This document shows positions 46,868-55,607 of a stretch of DNA of 64,000 nt, in pieces. The DNA is from Paenibacillus sp. FSL H8-0079 (lineage in GTDB: Bacteria > Bacillota > Bacilli > Paenibacillales > Paenibacillaceae). The position numbers and the translations under genes were made by a program. Position 1 is the stretch's first letter. Each line of letters begins with the position of its first letter. The stretch spans positions 2,170,001 through 2,234,000 of the forward strand of contig NZ_CP150300.1 in the NCBI RefSeq assembly GCF_037991315.1, in the 5' to 3' direction. The notes under the pieces were generated by a model. It worked only from the letters and a program-made list of their open reading frames with translations, was not told the origin of the DNA and did no database searches.

Positions 46868-47593
46868 TTAATTTTTTTTCGGCACTTCGCATCCGTCATC
46901 TGTGCATACGCCGCTGCCTTCTGCTTCTGTTGTGCTGGACTCAACCATGGTGAAAGGGGAACGTTCGTCCCATGCTTTCTGAATGGCATCCAGGAACACC
47001 TCGTCCGGCTGAGCGCCTGATACGGCGAACTTGCGGTCGAATACGAAGAACGGTACACCGCGGATGCCTAGTTGCTCGCCTTCTGTTTGGTCAGCGCGGA
47101 CATTGTCGGTGAATTGATCGCTGGACAGTACTGCCGCAGCTGCATCGCGATCCAGACCTACTTCTTCTGCCAGCTGAGCCAAGACTTCAGGGTCGCCGGA
47201 GTGTTTACCTTCAATAAACACAGCTTGGAATATGCGCTCGCTTAGTTCAAGCGCTTTGCCTTGTGTATCCGCCCAATGCGTTAACCGGTGAGCTGAGAAA
47301 GAATTGGTAGGAATCATGGCATCGATATTGTATTCCAGTCCTGCTGTGCGAGCATTGGCATTCATCTGAGCATTCATGCCTTGTGCCTGTTCCGCGCTAA
47401 TATTATATTTGGAAGCCAAATATTCCGTATTGGTTTTGCCTGGGTTCAATGCAGCATTTGGATCAAGCTCGAAGCTCTTGAATTGCAGCTTCACTTCATC
47501 ACGATGTGGAAACTGTTGCAATACATTCTCTAGGCGGCGTTTGCCGATATAACAGAATGGACACAGAAAATCAGACCATATCTCAATATTCAT
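46868..47593 (-). CDS. DsbA family (FrnE-like) dithiol oxidoreductase
   Basis: This 241-residue cytoplasmic protein opens MNIEIWSDFLCPFCYIGKRRLENVL, with active-site Cys11-Pro-Phe-Cys14 in a thioredoxin fold with helical insertion. LGIRGVPFFVFDRKFAVSGAQP contains the cis-Pro loop. This is the FrnE/DsbA-like group (2-hydroxychromene-2-carboxylate isomerase relatives). An extra Cys pair at the C-terminus (GVCTDDGCEVPKKN) may exchange disulphides with the active site. There is no signal peptide. GGAGG precedes the ATG. It is last in a leftward series after the cytidine deaminase gene (85-base gap). Confidence 0.92.
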   Translation of the reverse strand: MNIEIWSDFLCPFCYIGKRRLENVLQQFPHRDEVKLQFKSFELDPNAALNPGKTNTEYLASKYNISAEQAQGMNAQMNANARTAGLEYNIDAMIPTNSFSAHRLTHWADTQGKALELSERIFQAVFIEGKHSGDPEVLAQLAEEVGLDRDAAAAVLSSDQFTDNVRADQTEGEQLGIRGVPFFVFDRKFAVSGAQPDEVFLDAIQKAWDERSPFTMVESSTTEAEGSGVCTDDGCEVPKKN

Positions 47594-47678
47594 TTTCTTA
47601 AAACCTCCATCATTCTTTTAGTTGAAACTAATATGGTTACAATTATAAAGCCACTTTCTATAATTCGCAAGGAGTTTG

Positions 47679-48104
47679 CTATTTATCCCTGTATGCCTTG
47701 GACCAATGGTAAGGTTGAATCTCGTCCAGTCTTTTGAAGACCAACTGACCAGCAGGATCATATACGGCAGCCTTAACTTCTTCACCCCAATAAAACAATC
47801 GTTCCTGGCATACGCCGCAGGGCGTAAGGACCTTGAATTCCGAATGCTCGTCATCACGAGCGATACAGAGGGAGTGGGTGACGCGTTCATTCAATTTGTG
47901 GGCCTCCAGATAAGCCCCTGTTTCCATACACAGATGCGTGGCATCGTTGATGACCTCTGGAGCTACGCTAATCAGTAGGGAACCAGCTTCGGTATAGACT
48001 GCACCCGCACCGCCCCATCCCTGAGGATAACGTTGCTGTACAAAGTTTGCGGCTGCATCGAACAATTGTTTTTCAATATTAAATGGTCCTGTGTGTGATG
48101 TCAT
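47679..48104 (-). CDS. Cytidine deaminase-like protein
   Basis: This 141-residue protein has the deaminase zinc site: Cys-x-Glu in HLCMETGAYLEAHK (ligand Cys and catalytic Glu) and PCGVCQERL (two ligand Cys). The remaining sequence (GGAGAVYTEAGSLLISVAPE) resembles tetrameric cytidine deaminases. The alpha helix after CME is divergent, so a different base or a modified nucleoside is possible. AAGGGGAAC lies upstream of the ATG. It follows the LtaS-like gene by 42 bases, suggesting one transcript. Confidence 0.88.
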   Translation of the reverse strand: MTSHTGPFNIEKQLFDAAANFVQQRYPQGWGGAGAVYTEAGSLLISVAPEVINDATHLCMETGAYLEAHKLNERVTHSLCIARDDEHSEFKVLTPCGVCQERLFYWGEEVKAAVYDPAGQLVFKRLDEIQPYHWSKAYRDK

Positions 48105-48146
48105 GTAATGAGAGTTCCCCTTTTTAGCTTGTCATTACGATATTGC

Positions 48147-50147
48147 TCATTGAGATGTTGCTGTTGAACTGTCTTCCTCTCGGAAGCGCTGAATCAAATC
48201 ATAGGTAATCACGGTGTCCGAGACATGCAATCGTTTGGTTGCTTCATCATGACCGGGGCGGCAAGCATTGATATCTGTTTTGTCACGTGTGGACAAGTCA
48301 TAACAAGCGCCGCTTTCGTAGATATAATCATCCGATGGGGTATAGAACACAGAACCATCCGAGAATGCGCCATTACGCAGCACAACCGTACGTGCAGACC
48401 CGTCATATACGTCGTTACCCATATGATAATAGGACTGGTCGGATACGCCGAGCAGATGCAGCACGGATGGCGTGATGTCCAGTTGTCCCGAAGGTTCGTC
48501 GATGGTTCCGGCAGCTGCTCCGTCCGGTAAATGCACGAGCAGGGGAACTTCATTCATGATCTGTGCCATATCCAGTTCGTTTAGTGAACGTCCCAGGAAC
48601 TGTTCGTATTGGGATTGTTCCTTAATCGAGTTGTCGTGATCTCCGTAGAACATAAAGATGGTATTTTCCCATAATCCCCGATTTTTCAGATCCTCCACCA
48701 TCTTGCCGAGCGCCGAATCCACGTAATGAACGGATTGCAGATAATCACCGAACATCGTTCCCTGGAACTCGCCTACATCCAGTTGTTGCTTTTCTTTAGG
48801 TAAGGCGTATGGATGGTGACTGCTGAGTGTAATGAGGAAGGAATAGAACGGTTCGGTAACCTCACTGCTCATTTTCTCAACGGATTGGCGGAAAAAGGAT
48901 TCGTCAGACAGGGACCAGCCAAGCGGGTCATCTTGTGCAAAATCATTTTTACTATAAAACTTGTCGTACTTCATGTTCTGATACATCGTATACCGATTCC
49001 AGAAGCCGCTCTCATAAGCGTGAAATACGTTGGTGCTATACCCGTTATCCTTCAGAATGGAAGGAAGTGAATCATACGTATGGTCTGCATATCGTACAAA
49101 CGCGGATCCAACCGGAAGTGGATGCAGTGAAATATTTGCTCCAAAATCGGCATCTGACGTTCTGCCCTGACCTGTCTGGTGGTAAAAGTGGCTATAATAC
49201 TGACTTTCTTTCATCAGTTCATTAAAATGCGGTGTGATCTCCTGACCGCCAATGCTCTGGCCAATCATGAAGTTCATAAAAGCCTCACCCTGGACAATGA
49301 TGACATTGCTGTCCTTATATTTGCCAAACAAGGCATCGCTCTGTGGTTCAGCTCCTTGCCTTTCAGCAAAGAATGACTTTGCTTGTTCAACATCCGCGGG
49401 TTCAGCCTGCGGCCCGGAGCCAATGTGGTCTTTGGCATAGTTGTACAGATCATAACCGTGAAAAGCGAGAAGTCCGGTCACATTGTACATGGATACATTC
49501 CACCAATTGTTATCGAACAGGCCCTTGGCCCATGTTTTACTGTAAAAATAAATCGGTCCGACGGCGAGACCCAGTCCCAGCACAAGGGCAATGCTGCCAG
49601 CAGTGAGACGGCGGCGCATCCGCGCCTTGCCATCATTGTACGAATAACCTCCATAGCCATGATCAGATGCACTTGAATGCTTCGAACGGTAACGTCTGCC
49701 GAATAGTACGATAGCTGCGAACGGAATGACGACAAGCCAATCCGCAAAGAACCAGAGATCGCTTGTGTAGATTAGTGTAGCGATGCTGTCCCCTAATGCG
49801 TCAACTTGTCTGGCCTGTAACAATACCGGGATGGTCAAGAAATCCTGGAAATAGCGATAATACACCATATCGGCATAGATTAGTGCGGTAAGCAGCAGGT
49901 TAAGCACGGCCAGAGAGACGATCATGCCTCTACGAGGCAGCCACCAGGTCCAGAAGGACAGGAGCAGTAATGATCCAATGGCAATGACTTTATCCAGCAG
50001 TCCCATCGTAATGTTGTAGGCATGAAGATTGTGATGGAGCCACATGAGTTTGAGCAACATGAGCACAAGAAAAATAAGATATAACGTTAGTGGATGATTC
50101 AGAAGCCCGCGTGGCATGGAGCTGCGCGTAGGCCGAGTGACAACCAT
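48147..50147 (-). CDS. LtaS-family lipoteichoic acid synthase/sulfatase-like phosphoglycerol transferase
   Basis: The ATG at 50147, behind AAGGGGGAC, gives 666 residues. There are about five N-terminal membrane helices (LTLYLIFLVLMLLKLMWL, VIAIGSLLLLSFWTWWL, LAVLNLLLTALIYADMVYY, LWFFADWLVVIPFAAIVLF, ALVLGLGLAVGPIYFY). An extracellular alkaline-phosphatase-type domain follows, with NVIIVQGEAF (Glu), GQGRTSDADF (nucleophile Thr, Asp) and MFYGDHDN (metal ligands). It should move glycerol phosphate from phosphatidylglycerol onto teichoic acid at the outer membrane face. It could be the main LtaS or a YfnI/YqgS-type paralogue; this cannot be settled here. Confidence 0.93.
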   Translation of the reverse strand: MVVTRPTRSSMPRGLLNHPLTLYLIFLVLMLLKLMWLHHNLHAYNITMGLLDKVIAIGSLLLLSFWTWWLPRRGMIVSLAVLNLLLTALIYADMVYYRYFQDFLTIPVLLQARQVDALGDSIATLIYTSDLWFFADWLVVIPFAAIVLFGRRYRSKHSSASDHGYGGYSYNDGKARMRRRLTAGSIALVLGLGLAVGPIYFYSKTWAKGLFDNNWWNVSMYNVTGLLAFHGYDLYNYAKDHIGSGPQAEPADVEQAKSFFAERQGAEPQSDALFGKYKDSNVIIVQGEAFMNFMIGQSIGGQEITPHFNELMKESQYYSHFYHQTGQGRTSDADFGANISLHPLPVGSAFVRYADHTYDSLPSILKDNGYSTNVFHAYESGFWNRYTMYQNMKYDKFYSKNDFAQDDPLGWSLSDESFFRQSVEKMSSEVTEPFYSFLITLSSHHPYALPKEKQQLDVGEFQGTMFGDYLQSVHYVDSALGKMVEDLKNRGLWENTIFMFYGDHDNSIKEQSQYEQFLGRSLNELDMAQIMNEVPLLVHLPDGAAAGTIDEPSGQLDITPSVLHLLGVSDQSYYHMGNDVYDGSARTVVLRNGAFSDGSVFYTPSDDYIYESGACYDLSTRDKTDINACRPGHDEATKRLHVSDTVITYDLIQRFREEDSSTATSQ

Positions 50148-50310
50148 ATGTATGTCCCCCTTGCTTTCGTTGTTTTGTAATCGGAATGTAAAATAGGGCT
50201 CCATCCATTATAGCGTGGCCTCATGGGTTTTCAACTATGCCTCAGGGAGAATTGCTTTCTGTCCAAACGAAGGCTGATGATGGCGAATTCATATGAACAA
50301 AATAGCGCAC

Positions 50311-50346
50311 AAAAAAGTGCCCAAGCCATGGATGGCAAGGAGCACT
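50311..50346 (-). terminator. Terminator of the THUMP methyltransferase gene
   Basis: On the reverse strand GTGCTCC...CCAT-CC-ATGG...GGGCAC is followed by six T, 17 bases after the stop codon. Confidence 0.8.
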
Positions 50347-50362
50347 CTGTATTTGCAATACT

Positions 50363-51526
50363 TTAAGAAGATTGTGGTGCTTTATTACGTGGGGGCAGTG
50401 GACCCAAGTACTGATAGTACTGGGTTTCAATTCGTCCGTTGAACAACTTGCGACGCTTGTCTGCCTTATGACCGAAATACTCCTCGAAAGCTTTGGTTGA
50501 CGTGATTGCAAAAAAGGACCATGTTGGCATGTCGAGGTAACTGCGCCCTAATGAGCGGAGCAACTTCTGAACTTCTTTCTCTTCACTCAAACGTTCACCA
50601 TATGGAGGGTTGGTAATGATGACACCATAATCACCCTGTGGTCTGGCGCGGTGAGCGGGCAGGACGCTAACTTCAATATCTTTGGCGAAGCCAGCACTTT
50701 TGATCGCTGCCATAGCAACTTCAATCGCCTCAGGATCAATATCGCTACCTGAAATCTGTAACGGGATATCGTCGCGTACAGCATCAAATGCTTCTTCGCG
50801 GGCCTGTTCCCACAATTCTTCAGGAATGACAGCCCAGTCCTCGGAGTTGAAAGTCCGACGAAGTCCTGGTGCAATGTTCCAGCCGATCATAGCGGCTTCG
50901 ATCAGCATTGTGCCTGATCCACAGCATGGATCATAGAAAGGGCGGGATACATTCCAGCGACTGAGCTGAATAAGAGCGGCAGCAAGTGTTTCTTTGAGTG
51001 GCGCTTCGGTGACGAGTTTACGATAACCCCGTTTATGCAGACCTGGTCCCGTCGTATCTAAAGTAAGCAAGGCGCGATCGTTCAGCAGAATAACCTCAAT
51101 CACATAACGAGACCCATCCTCTGGGAACCACTCCGTGTCATAAGTCAGTTTCAGTTTCTCTACGATTGCTTTCTTCACGATACCTTGTGATGCAGGTACG
51201 CTGCTCAACTGAGATTTTTGGGAGCGACCCTCTACAGGAAATTCGCCGTCAGCAGGAATCCACTCTTCCCATGGAAGTGCTTTGGTGCCTTCAAACAATT
51301 CGTCGAATGTTGTAGCAGGGAATTCACCCATTTTGACCAATACACGATCCGAACTTCTCAGCCACAGATTACACCGGCAAATATCAATATAATCCCCAGT
51401 GAAGAAAACCCGTCCATTGTCGATCGTAACATCCTCATACCCCAGTTGCTTCAGTTCCCGGGCAACAACAGCCTCGAGTCCCATCGCCGAGGTCGCAATC
51501 AATTGCAATTGAGCCATGTGATTCAT
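50363..51526 (-). CDS. THUMP domain RNA N2-guanine methyltransferase (YpsC/RlmL-like)
   Basis: This 387-residue protein has an N-terminal ferredoxin-like/THUMP RNA-binding region (about 5-160: TSAMGLEAVVARELKQLGYED) and a class I methyltransferase domain (about 165-380). The latter has motif I FYDPCCGSGTMLIEAAMIGWNIAPG, ISGSDIDPEAIEVA and the N-methyltransferase catalytic TNPPYGERL. It matches B. subtilis YpsC and the N-terminal half of E. coli RlmL, which makes m2G2445 in 23S rRNA. GGAG is 5 bases before the ATG. It is separated from the LtaS-like gene by a terminator. Confidence 0.93.
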   Translation of the reverse strand: MNHMAQLQLIATSAMGLEAVVARELKQLGYEDVTIDNGRVFFTGDYIDICRCNLWLRSSDRVLVKMGEFPATTFDELFEGTKALPWEEWIPADGEFPVEGRSQKSQLSSVPASQGIVKKAIVEKLKLTYDTEWFPEDGSRYVIEVILLNDRALLTLDTTGPGLHKRGYRKLVTEAPLKETLAAALIQLSRWNVSRPFYDPCCGSGTMLIEAAMIGWNIAPGLRRTFNSEDWAVIPEELWEQAREEAFDAVRDDIPLQISGSDIDPEAIEVAMAAIKSAGFAKDIEVSVLPAHRARPQGDYGVIITNPPYGERLSEEKEVQKLLRSLGRSYLDMPTWSFFAITSTKAFEEYFGHKADKRRKLFNGRIETQYYQYLGPLPPRNKAPQSS

Positions 51527-51753
51527 TTCAACTCCATTTCAAGCTGGAGAAGGAATATCCTTCTCTCTGCTGTATAGTAACGGTGCGGCCTTGCCGCTTT
51601 CCGTGAAAAAACTTACAATGAGAAATGCGGTGAACGTATGCATTCCTCTTTCGAGATGATGCGCCAGTCAACCGCCTGTGTTGATAACAAACATTTATTA
51701 TAGAACATTGGCATCCATATGGAAAGCAGTCCAAGTGTCCAAGGAGGATTTTA

Positions 51754-52389
51754 GTGGTGAATCTGACCCCTGATGAATATGTAAATCAATTATTTCAAGA
51801 GGATGACCTTTTGCTGAAAGTGAAAGAAGCCATTCGTTCGAACGGCATGCCGGAAGTTTCGGTTGCTGCGGCGTATGGACGATTGCTCACGTTTCTAGCC
51901 AAGACATCTAAAGCAGAAGCTGCGCTCGAAATCGGCGTGCTGGGCGGTTACAGTGGGATCTGCATTGCACGCGGATTGCGTGAGGAAGGAACTCTTACTT
52001 CGCTGGAACTGAAAGAGGAATATGCGGCAATGGCGCGTGGTCATCTGGAAGAAGGCGGTTTTGGGGAAAAGGTCGAGTACCGGATTGGCCCGGCGGCAGA
52101 CAGCCTGGAACAATTGGAACAGGAAGGTCGCACATTCGATTTCTTCTTTATTGACGCAGACAAAGAAAACTATCCGGTATATCTCGACTATGCCATCAAG
52201 CTGGCTCGGCCAGGTGCGGTCATTGTGGGTGATAACTGTTTCCTGCGTGGTCGTACGCTGAATCCGGACAAGCAGGGTCCGGCCGTGCTTGCGGTTCGTC
52301 GCTTCAATGAACAGATGGCAAGTGACCCGCGTCTGGTGACGACGATGTTGCCGGACTACGATGGGCTGGTACTTGCTTGGGTGAAGTGA
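51754..52389 (+). CDS. O-methyltransferase (YrrM/catechol-OMT-like)
   Basis: GTG at 51754 (or 51757) follows AAGGAGGATT. The 211-residue protein has AALEIGVLGGYSGICIARGL (motif I), LTSLELKEEYAAMARGHL, FDFFFIDADKENYPVYLDYAIKLARPGAVIVGDN with the metal-binding Asp and Asn, and LPDYDGLVLAWVK at the C-terminus. These are diagnostic of Mg-dependent O-methyltransferase family 3 (caffeoyl-CoA/YrrM type). The target may be a catechol or, as for B. subtilis TrmR (YrrM), 5-hydroxyuridine in tRNA; the sequence does not decide. Confidence 0.93.
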   Translation: MVNLTPDEYVNQLFQEDDLLLKVKEAIRSNGMPEVSVAAAYGRLLTFLAKTSKAEAALEIGVLGGYSGICIARGLREEGTLTSLELKEEYAAMARGHLEEGGFGEKVEYRIGPAADSLEQLEQEGRTFDFFFIDADKENYPVYLDYAIKLARPGAVIVGDNCFLRGRTLNPDKQGPAVLAVRRFNEQMASDPRLVTTMLPDYDGLVLAWVK

Positions 52390-52491
52390 ATGTTCTCTAA
52401 TGATAAAACTCCGATGGAACACGATCTCACTTTATTATGCTTGTGAGGGGAAGCATGATTCTGTACGAAGTTTTCTGAAAACACACAAAGA

Positions 52492-52539
52492 AAGAGATGA
52501 CAACATTTTGAATGACCGAAAATGTGTCGTCTCTTTTTT
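52492..52539. terminator. Bidirectional terminator between O-methyltransferase and asparaginase genes
   Basis: AAGAGATGAC-AA-CATTTT pairs with AAAATG-T-GTCGTCTCTT (one G-T step), followed by six T. Confidence 0.85.
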
Positions 52540-52571
52540 GCGTTTACAAATGTCGTTGTAGTCGTGCTTTC

Positions 52572-53780
52572 TTATACTTCCGGTGTTCCGTACGTTTCAA
52601 ACCATTTTTTGATGGTGTCAAAATCATCACTGAAGGACAAGCCCAGCATCAATAATACACGAGCTTGTTGTGGACTCAGGTTGTCGCCTGCAATGATACC
52701 TTTGCCACCGCCATACACACTTCCTGAACCCGTCCGAGTGGTGGTCACGAAGATTACACCTTCCTCAATGGCTTTGGTACGAGCTTGTCCCATAGCTCTG
52801 GAGATACCGCCAGCTCCTGTACCGGAGGTTACGATGCCTTGTGCACCATTGCTCACGAACCCTTCGATGGCTCCGCCGCCAGCTTCTTGATAAGAGATCG
52901 CAATTTCCACTTTGGCCAGATCAGTCTTTGTGATTTTACTCAGATCGAATACGGGCTTCGCTGTGCCTTCAGGTTTCAAGGCGCGTGCAGGAGCGCGGTA
53001 GATTCGAATATTTTCTTCATCAATATATCCTACGGCACCGAGCATCGGTGTTTCGAACGTGTCTGTCCGATAATCATTCGTTTTGCTTACGCCGCGTGCG
53101 AGTTGGATGGTGTCATTCAACATCAGTACTGTTCCGAATGAAGTGGTACGACCACTGCCTGCAAGTTTGATGGCGTTGTACAGATTGGCTTGAGCGTCAG
53201 AGCCGATGACAGTCCATGGACGCATGGAGCCTGTGATCACGACTGGTTTGTCACTCTGAACCGTCATATCGAGGAAATAGGCGATTTCCTCCATTGTATC
53301 TGTACCGGTGGTAACCACGACACTGTCATAGAGTGCAAGAGCTTTATCTACCGTCTGCGACAAGTCATAGAGATCAGCCATGCTATAGGAGCCTGAACCC
53401 GAATTTCCGAATTGGAGCGTGCTAACATCAGCAATCTTCTGCTTATCCGGTAAAGCATCTACCATCTCTCCAATGGGAAGCGTACCTGCCTTGTAATTCT
53501 GGAAGCTGGTTGCATCCTCGGATTGACCGGCAATTGTTCCACCGGTTCCGATCACCAGTACATTAGGGAGCGCAGATTGTTTGGAGGAGTCCGGTACAGC
53601 AGGGATGGAGGTGTTGCGAGCCGGAGTAGTAGTTGATGTCTGAACAGCGCTTGTTGTACCTTTTACCTCGGTAGCTGCGTGCGCAGCGTAGGTTCCGATG
53701 GGGGACAACGAGATCGTTAACGCTGTTAAAGCTGCAGTACTCCATACGGCCCAGGGACGAAGATTGGATGTTTTTCTCAT
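52572..53780 (-). CDS. Secreted type II L-asparaginase
   Basis: The ATG at 53780 has AAGGAGAG upstream. The 402-residue protein has a Sec signal (MRKTSNLRPWAVWSTAALTALTISLSPIGTYAAHA, cleavage after AHA near 36) and a Thr/Ser-rich spacer (37-70). The catalytic fold carries both Thr motifs: Thr82 in IGTGGTIAG and Thr160-Asp161 in TTGTDTMEE, plus Lys in VSKTN. ITGSMRPW and the late GTGAGGISRAM are typical. It hydrolyses extracellular asparagine to aspartate and ammonia. It resembles B. subtilis AnsZ, which is a lipoprotein; here no lipobox is visible. Monocistronic. Confidence 0.95.
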   Translation of the reverse strand: MRKTSNLRPWAVWSTAALTALTISLSPIGTYAAHAATEVKGTTSAVQTSTTTPARNTSIPAVPDSSKQSALPNVLVIGTGGTIAGQSEDATSFQNYKAGTLPIGEMVDALPDKQKIADVSTLQFGNSGSGSYSMADLYDLSQTVDKALALYDSVVVTTGTDTMEEIAYFLDMTVQSDKPVVITGSMRPWTVIGSDAQANLYNAIKLAGSGRTTSFGTVLMLNDTIQLARGVSKTNDYRTDTFETPMLGAVGYIDEENIRIYRAPARALKPEGTAKPVFDLSKITKTDLAKVEIAISYQEAGGGAIEGFVSNGAQGIVTSGTGAGGISRAMGQARTKAIEEGVIFVTTTRTGSGSVYGGGKGIIAGDNLSPQQARVLLMLGLSFSDDFDTIKKWFETYGTPEV

Positions 53781-54299
53781 GAATAGCACTCTCCTTCAAG
53801 TAAGTGTGATGTTAAGTTTGTTGAGAAGAATATGTATACCATTTCAAAATGATTGTATTTCATGTTAAGTAATATGACAATTGTAGATATTGATAGAGTA
53901 ATCGGTTACATTCATAGATATTAGGAGTATATTGATTATTTATAAGGGAAAATGAAAGAATATTCACTCTAATAAAGCGAGGATAGAGATGGTTTTAGTA
54001 GTTTTTAAGAATAATTAGACATTTATGTGTTAGTTAATATTACATATTGAGTCTTTTGTCCTGATAAAACGAGGTATTTCAAGAGAGGGGAATGTTGAAT
54101 GCGGGTTTATACCAGAAGTGGACCTTTCTACAATTGATATGTATCACACAGGCTAGCATAACGAGAGGTAATTGGTAGCGCGTAGTAGGTAATGGGTCTC
54201 AATTGCGTTCCAAAGAGTGGTTTCGTTATGGAGTTATGTTTATAATAGGGGTGATTAACATATGTAAATAAATATATAATATTGATTGAGGGAAAAACG
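53781..54299. other. AT-rich intergenic region upstream of P450 gene
   Basis: These 519 bases between divergent genes have no open frame that I can support. A TATAAT at 54241-54246, with only a weak TGGTTT 17 bases upstream, could be the P450 promoter. The middle (53880-54060) is very AT-rich without clear palindromes. Nothing else is recognisable. Confidence 0.55.
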
Positions 54300-55502
54300 A
54301 TGAAACAGGCACCCAGAAAGTATGCAAATTACATTCCGATTCGTGAATTAGAGAGTGTGGAAGAGCGGCTATCTCCCTTCCAGGTGTACGCAGAGCTTCG
54401 TGATAACACTCCAGTCCGATATGATGAGCATCGAGAATGTTGGGATATTTTTAATTATGAAGATGTGAAGTACGTTCTTAAAAATCCGAAACTGTTCTCT
54501 TCTGCACGTGATCGTGCCAATACGAGCATGCTGACGACAGACCCTCCCAAGCACAAACAGCTGCGTGATCTGGTGAATCAGGCGTTTACACCCAAGGCCA
54601 TTGAAGCGTTGGCTCCGCGTATTCAGGAAATTACAGATGAGTTAATTGTTCCACACCTGTCAGAAGGTCATATGGAACTTATTGATGACCTTGCGACGCC
54701 ATTGCCCGTCATAGTGATTGCTGAATTGATCGGAGTCCCTGCGACGGATCGTCAAAAGTTCAAGGACTGGTCTGATGTGTTGGTAAAGGGTGCGCGAGAT
54801 GACAGTGAGCAGGCTTTCCAGGAGTTATTGGAGGAGAAAAAAAGAAATATGCAGGAGTTGCATATCTATTTCACTGGCATTATGGAAGAACGTCGGTTGC
54901 AGCCGCAGGATGATCTGATCTCATTACTGCTTGCTGCGGAGATTGATGATCAGCAATTGACTTCAGATGAAGTGGTAGGCTTCTGTATTCTCTTACTTGC
55001 TGCCGGTAATGAAACAACAACCAACCTGATTACCAATGCGGTTCGTATTCTGTCTGAACAACCCGAGCTACAACAGGAGTTGCGCGAACATCCAGAACGG
55101 ATTACTTCTGCGATTGAAGAGACGCTGAGATATTATCCGCCAATTGTCGCGATTGGGCGGGTCGCCAAGGAAAATGTAGTGCTGAATGGACAGACAATAC
55201 AAGTTGGAGATCAGGTGATTTCCTGGGTTGGATCAGCTAATCGGGACGGTGCGCAATTCGAACACCCGGAAGATTTCATCTCTGATCGCAAGCCGAACAG
55301 GCATATGGGATTTGGATTTGGCATTCACTTTTGTCTGGGTGCACCGCTCGCTCGTTTGGAGGCAAGGGTAGTTTTGCATACGGTGCTCCAGCACATGGAG
55401 CACATTCAGCTTGTACCGGGAACGGCTCTGCAACCGATACAAAGTGCCTTTGTGTTTGGTGTGAAACATTATCCGATACAATTCAATCTAATAAATAAAT
55501 AA
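54300..55502 (+). CDS. Cytochrome P450
   Basis: The ATG at 54300 follows GAGGGAAAAACG. The 400-residue soluble bacterial-type P450 has the I-helix oxygen-binding AGNETTT (235-241), K-helix Glu274-x-x-Arg277 (EETLR), and the haem-binding loop FGFGIHFCLGAPLARLEA with axial Cys345. The sequence LTTDPPKHKQLRDLVNQAFTPKAIE is typical of CYP107/CYP109-like bacterial enzymes. It hydroxylates a lipid, steroid-like or polyketide substrate using an external ferredoxin or flavodoxin. No redox partner or biosynthetic cluster is adjacent; an MFS exporter gene converges on it. Confidence 0.95.
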   Translation: MKQAPRKYANYIPIRELESVEERLSPFQVYAELRDNTPVRYDEHRECWDIFNYEDVKYVLKNPKLFSSARDRANTSMLTTDPPKHKQLRDLVNQAFTPKAIEALAPRIQEITDELIVPHLSEGHMELIDDLATPLPVIVIAELIGVPATDRQKFKDWSDVLVKGARDDSEQAFQELLEEKKRNMQELHIYFTGIMEERRLQPQDDLISLLLAAEIDDQQLTSDEVVGFCILLLAAGNETTTNLITNAVRILSEQPELQQELREHPERITSAIEETLRYYPPIVAIGRVAKENVVLNGQTIQVGDQVISWVGSANRDGAQFEHPEDFISDRKPNRHMGFGFGIHFCLGAPLARLEARVVLHTVLQHMEHIQLVPGTALQPIQSAFVFGVKHYPIQFNLINK

Positions 55503-55521
55503 TGAATGGCACATGAATGAC

Positions 55522-55564
55522 AAAAGCCGCTTTCAGGCCAATTAGGCGCTGGAAGCGGCTTTTT
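55522..55564. terminator. Bidirectional terminator between P450 and MFS genes
   Basis: AAAAGCCGCTTTC, inner GCC...GGC step, GAAGCGGCTTTTT with A and T flanks. Confidence 0.93.
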
Positions 55565-55607
55565 CAAATAGAACAGTAAGATAGACTAGTTTATAACGGA
55601 TAGGGCA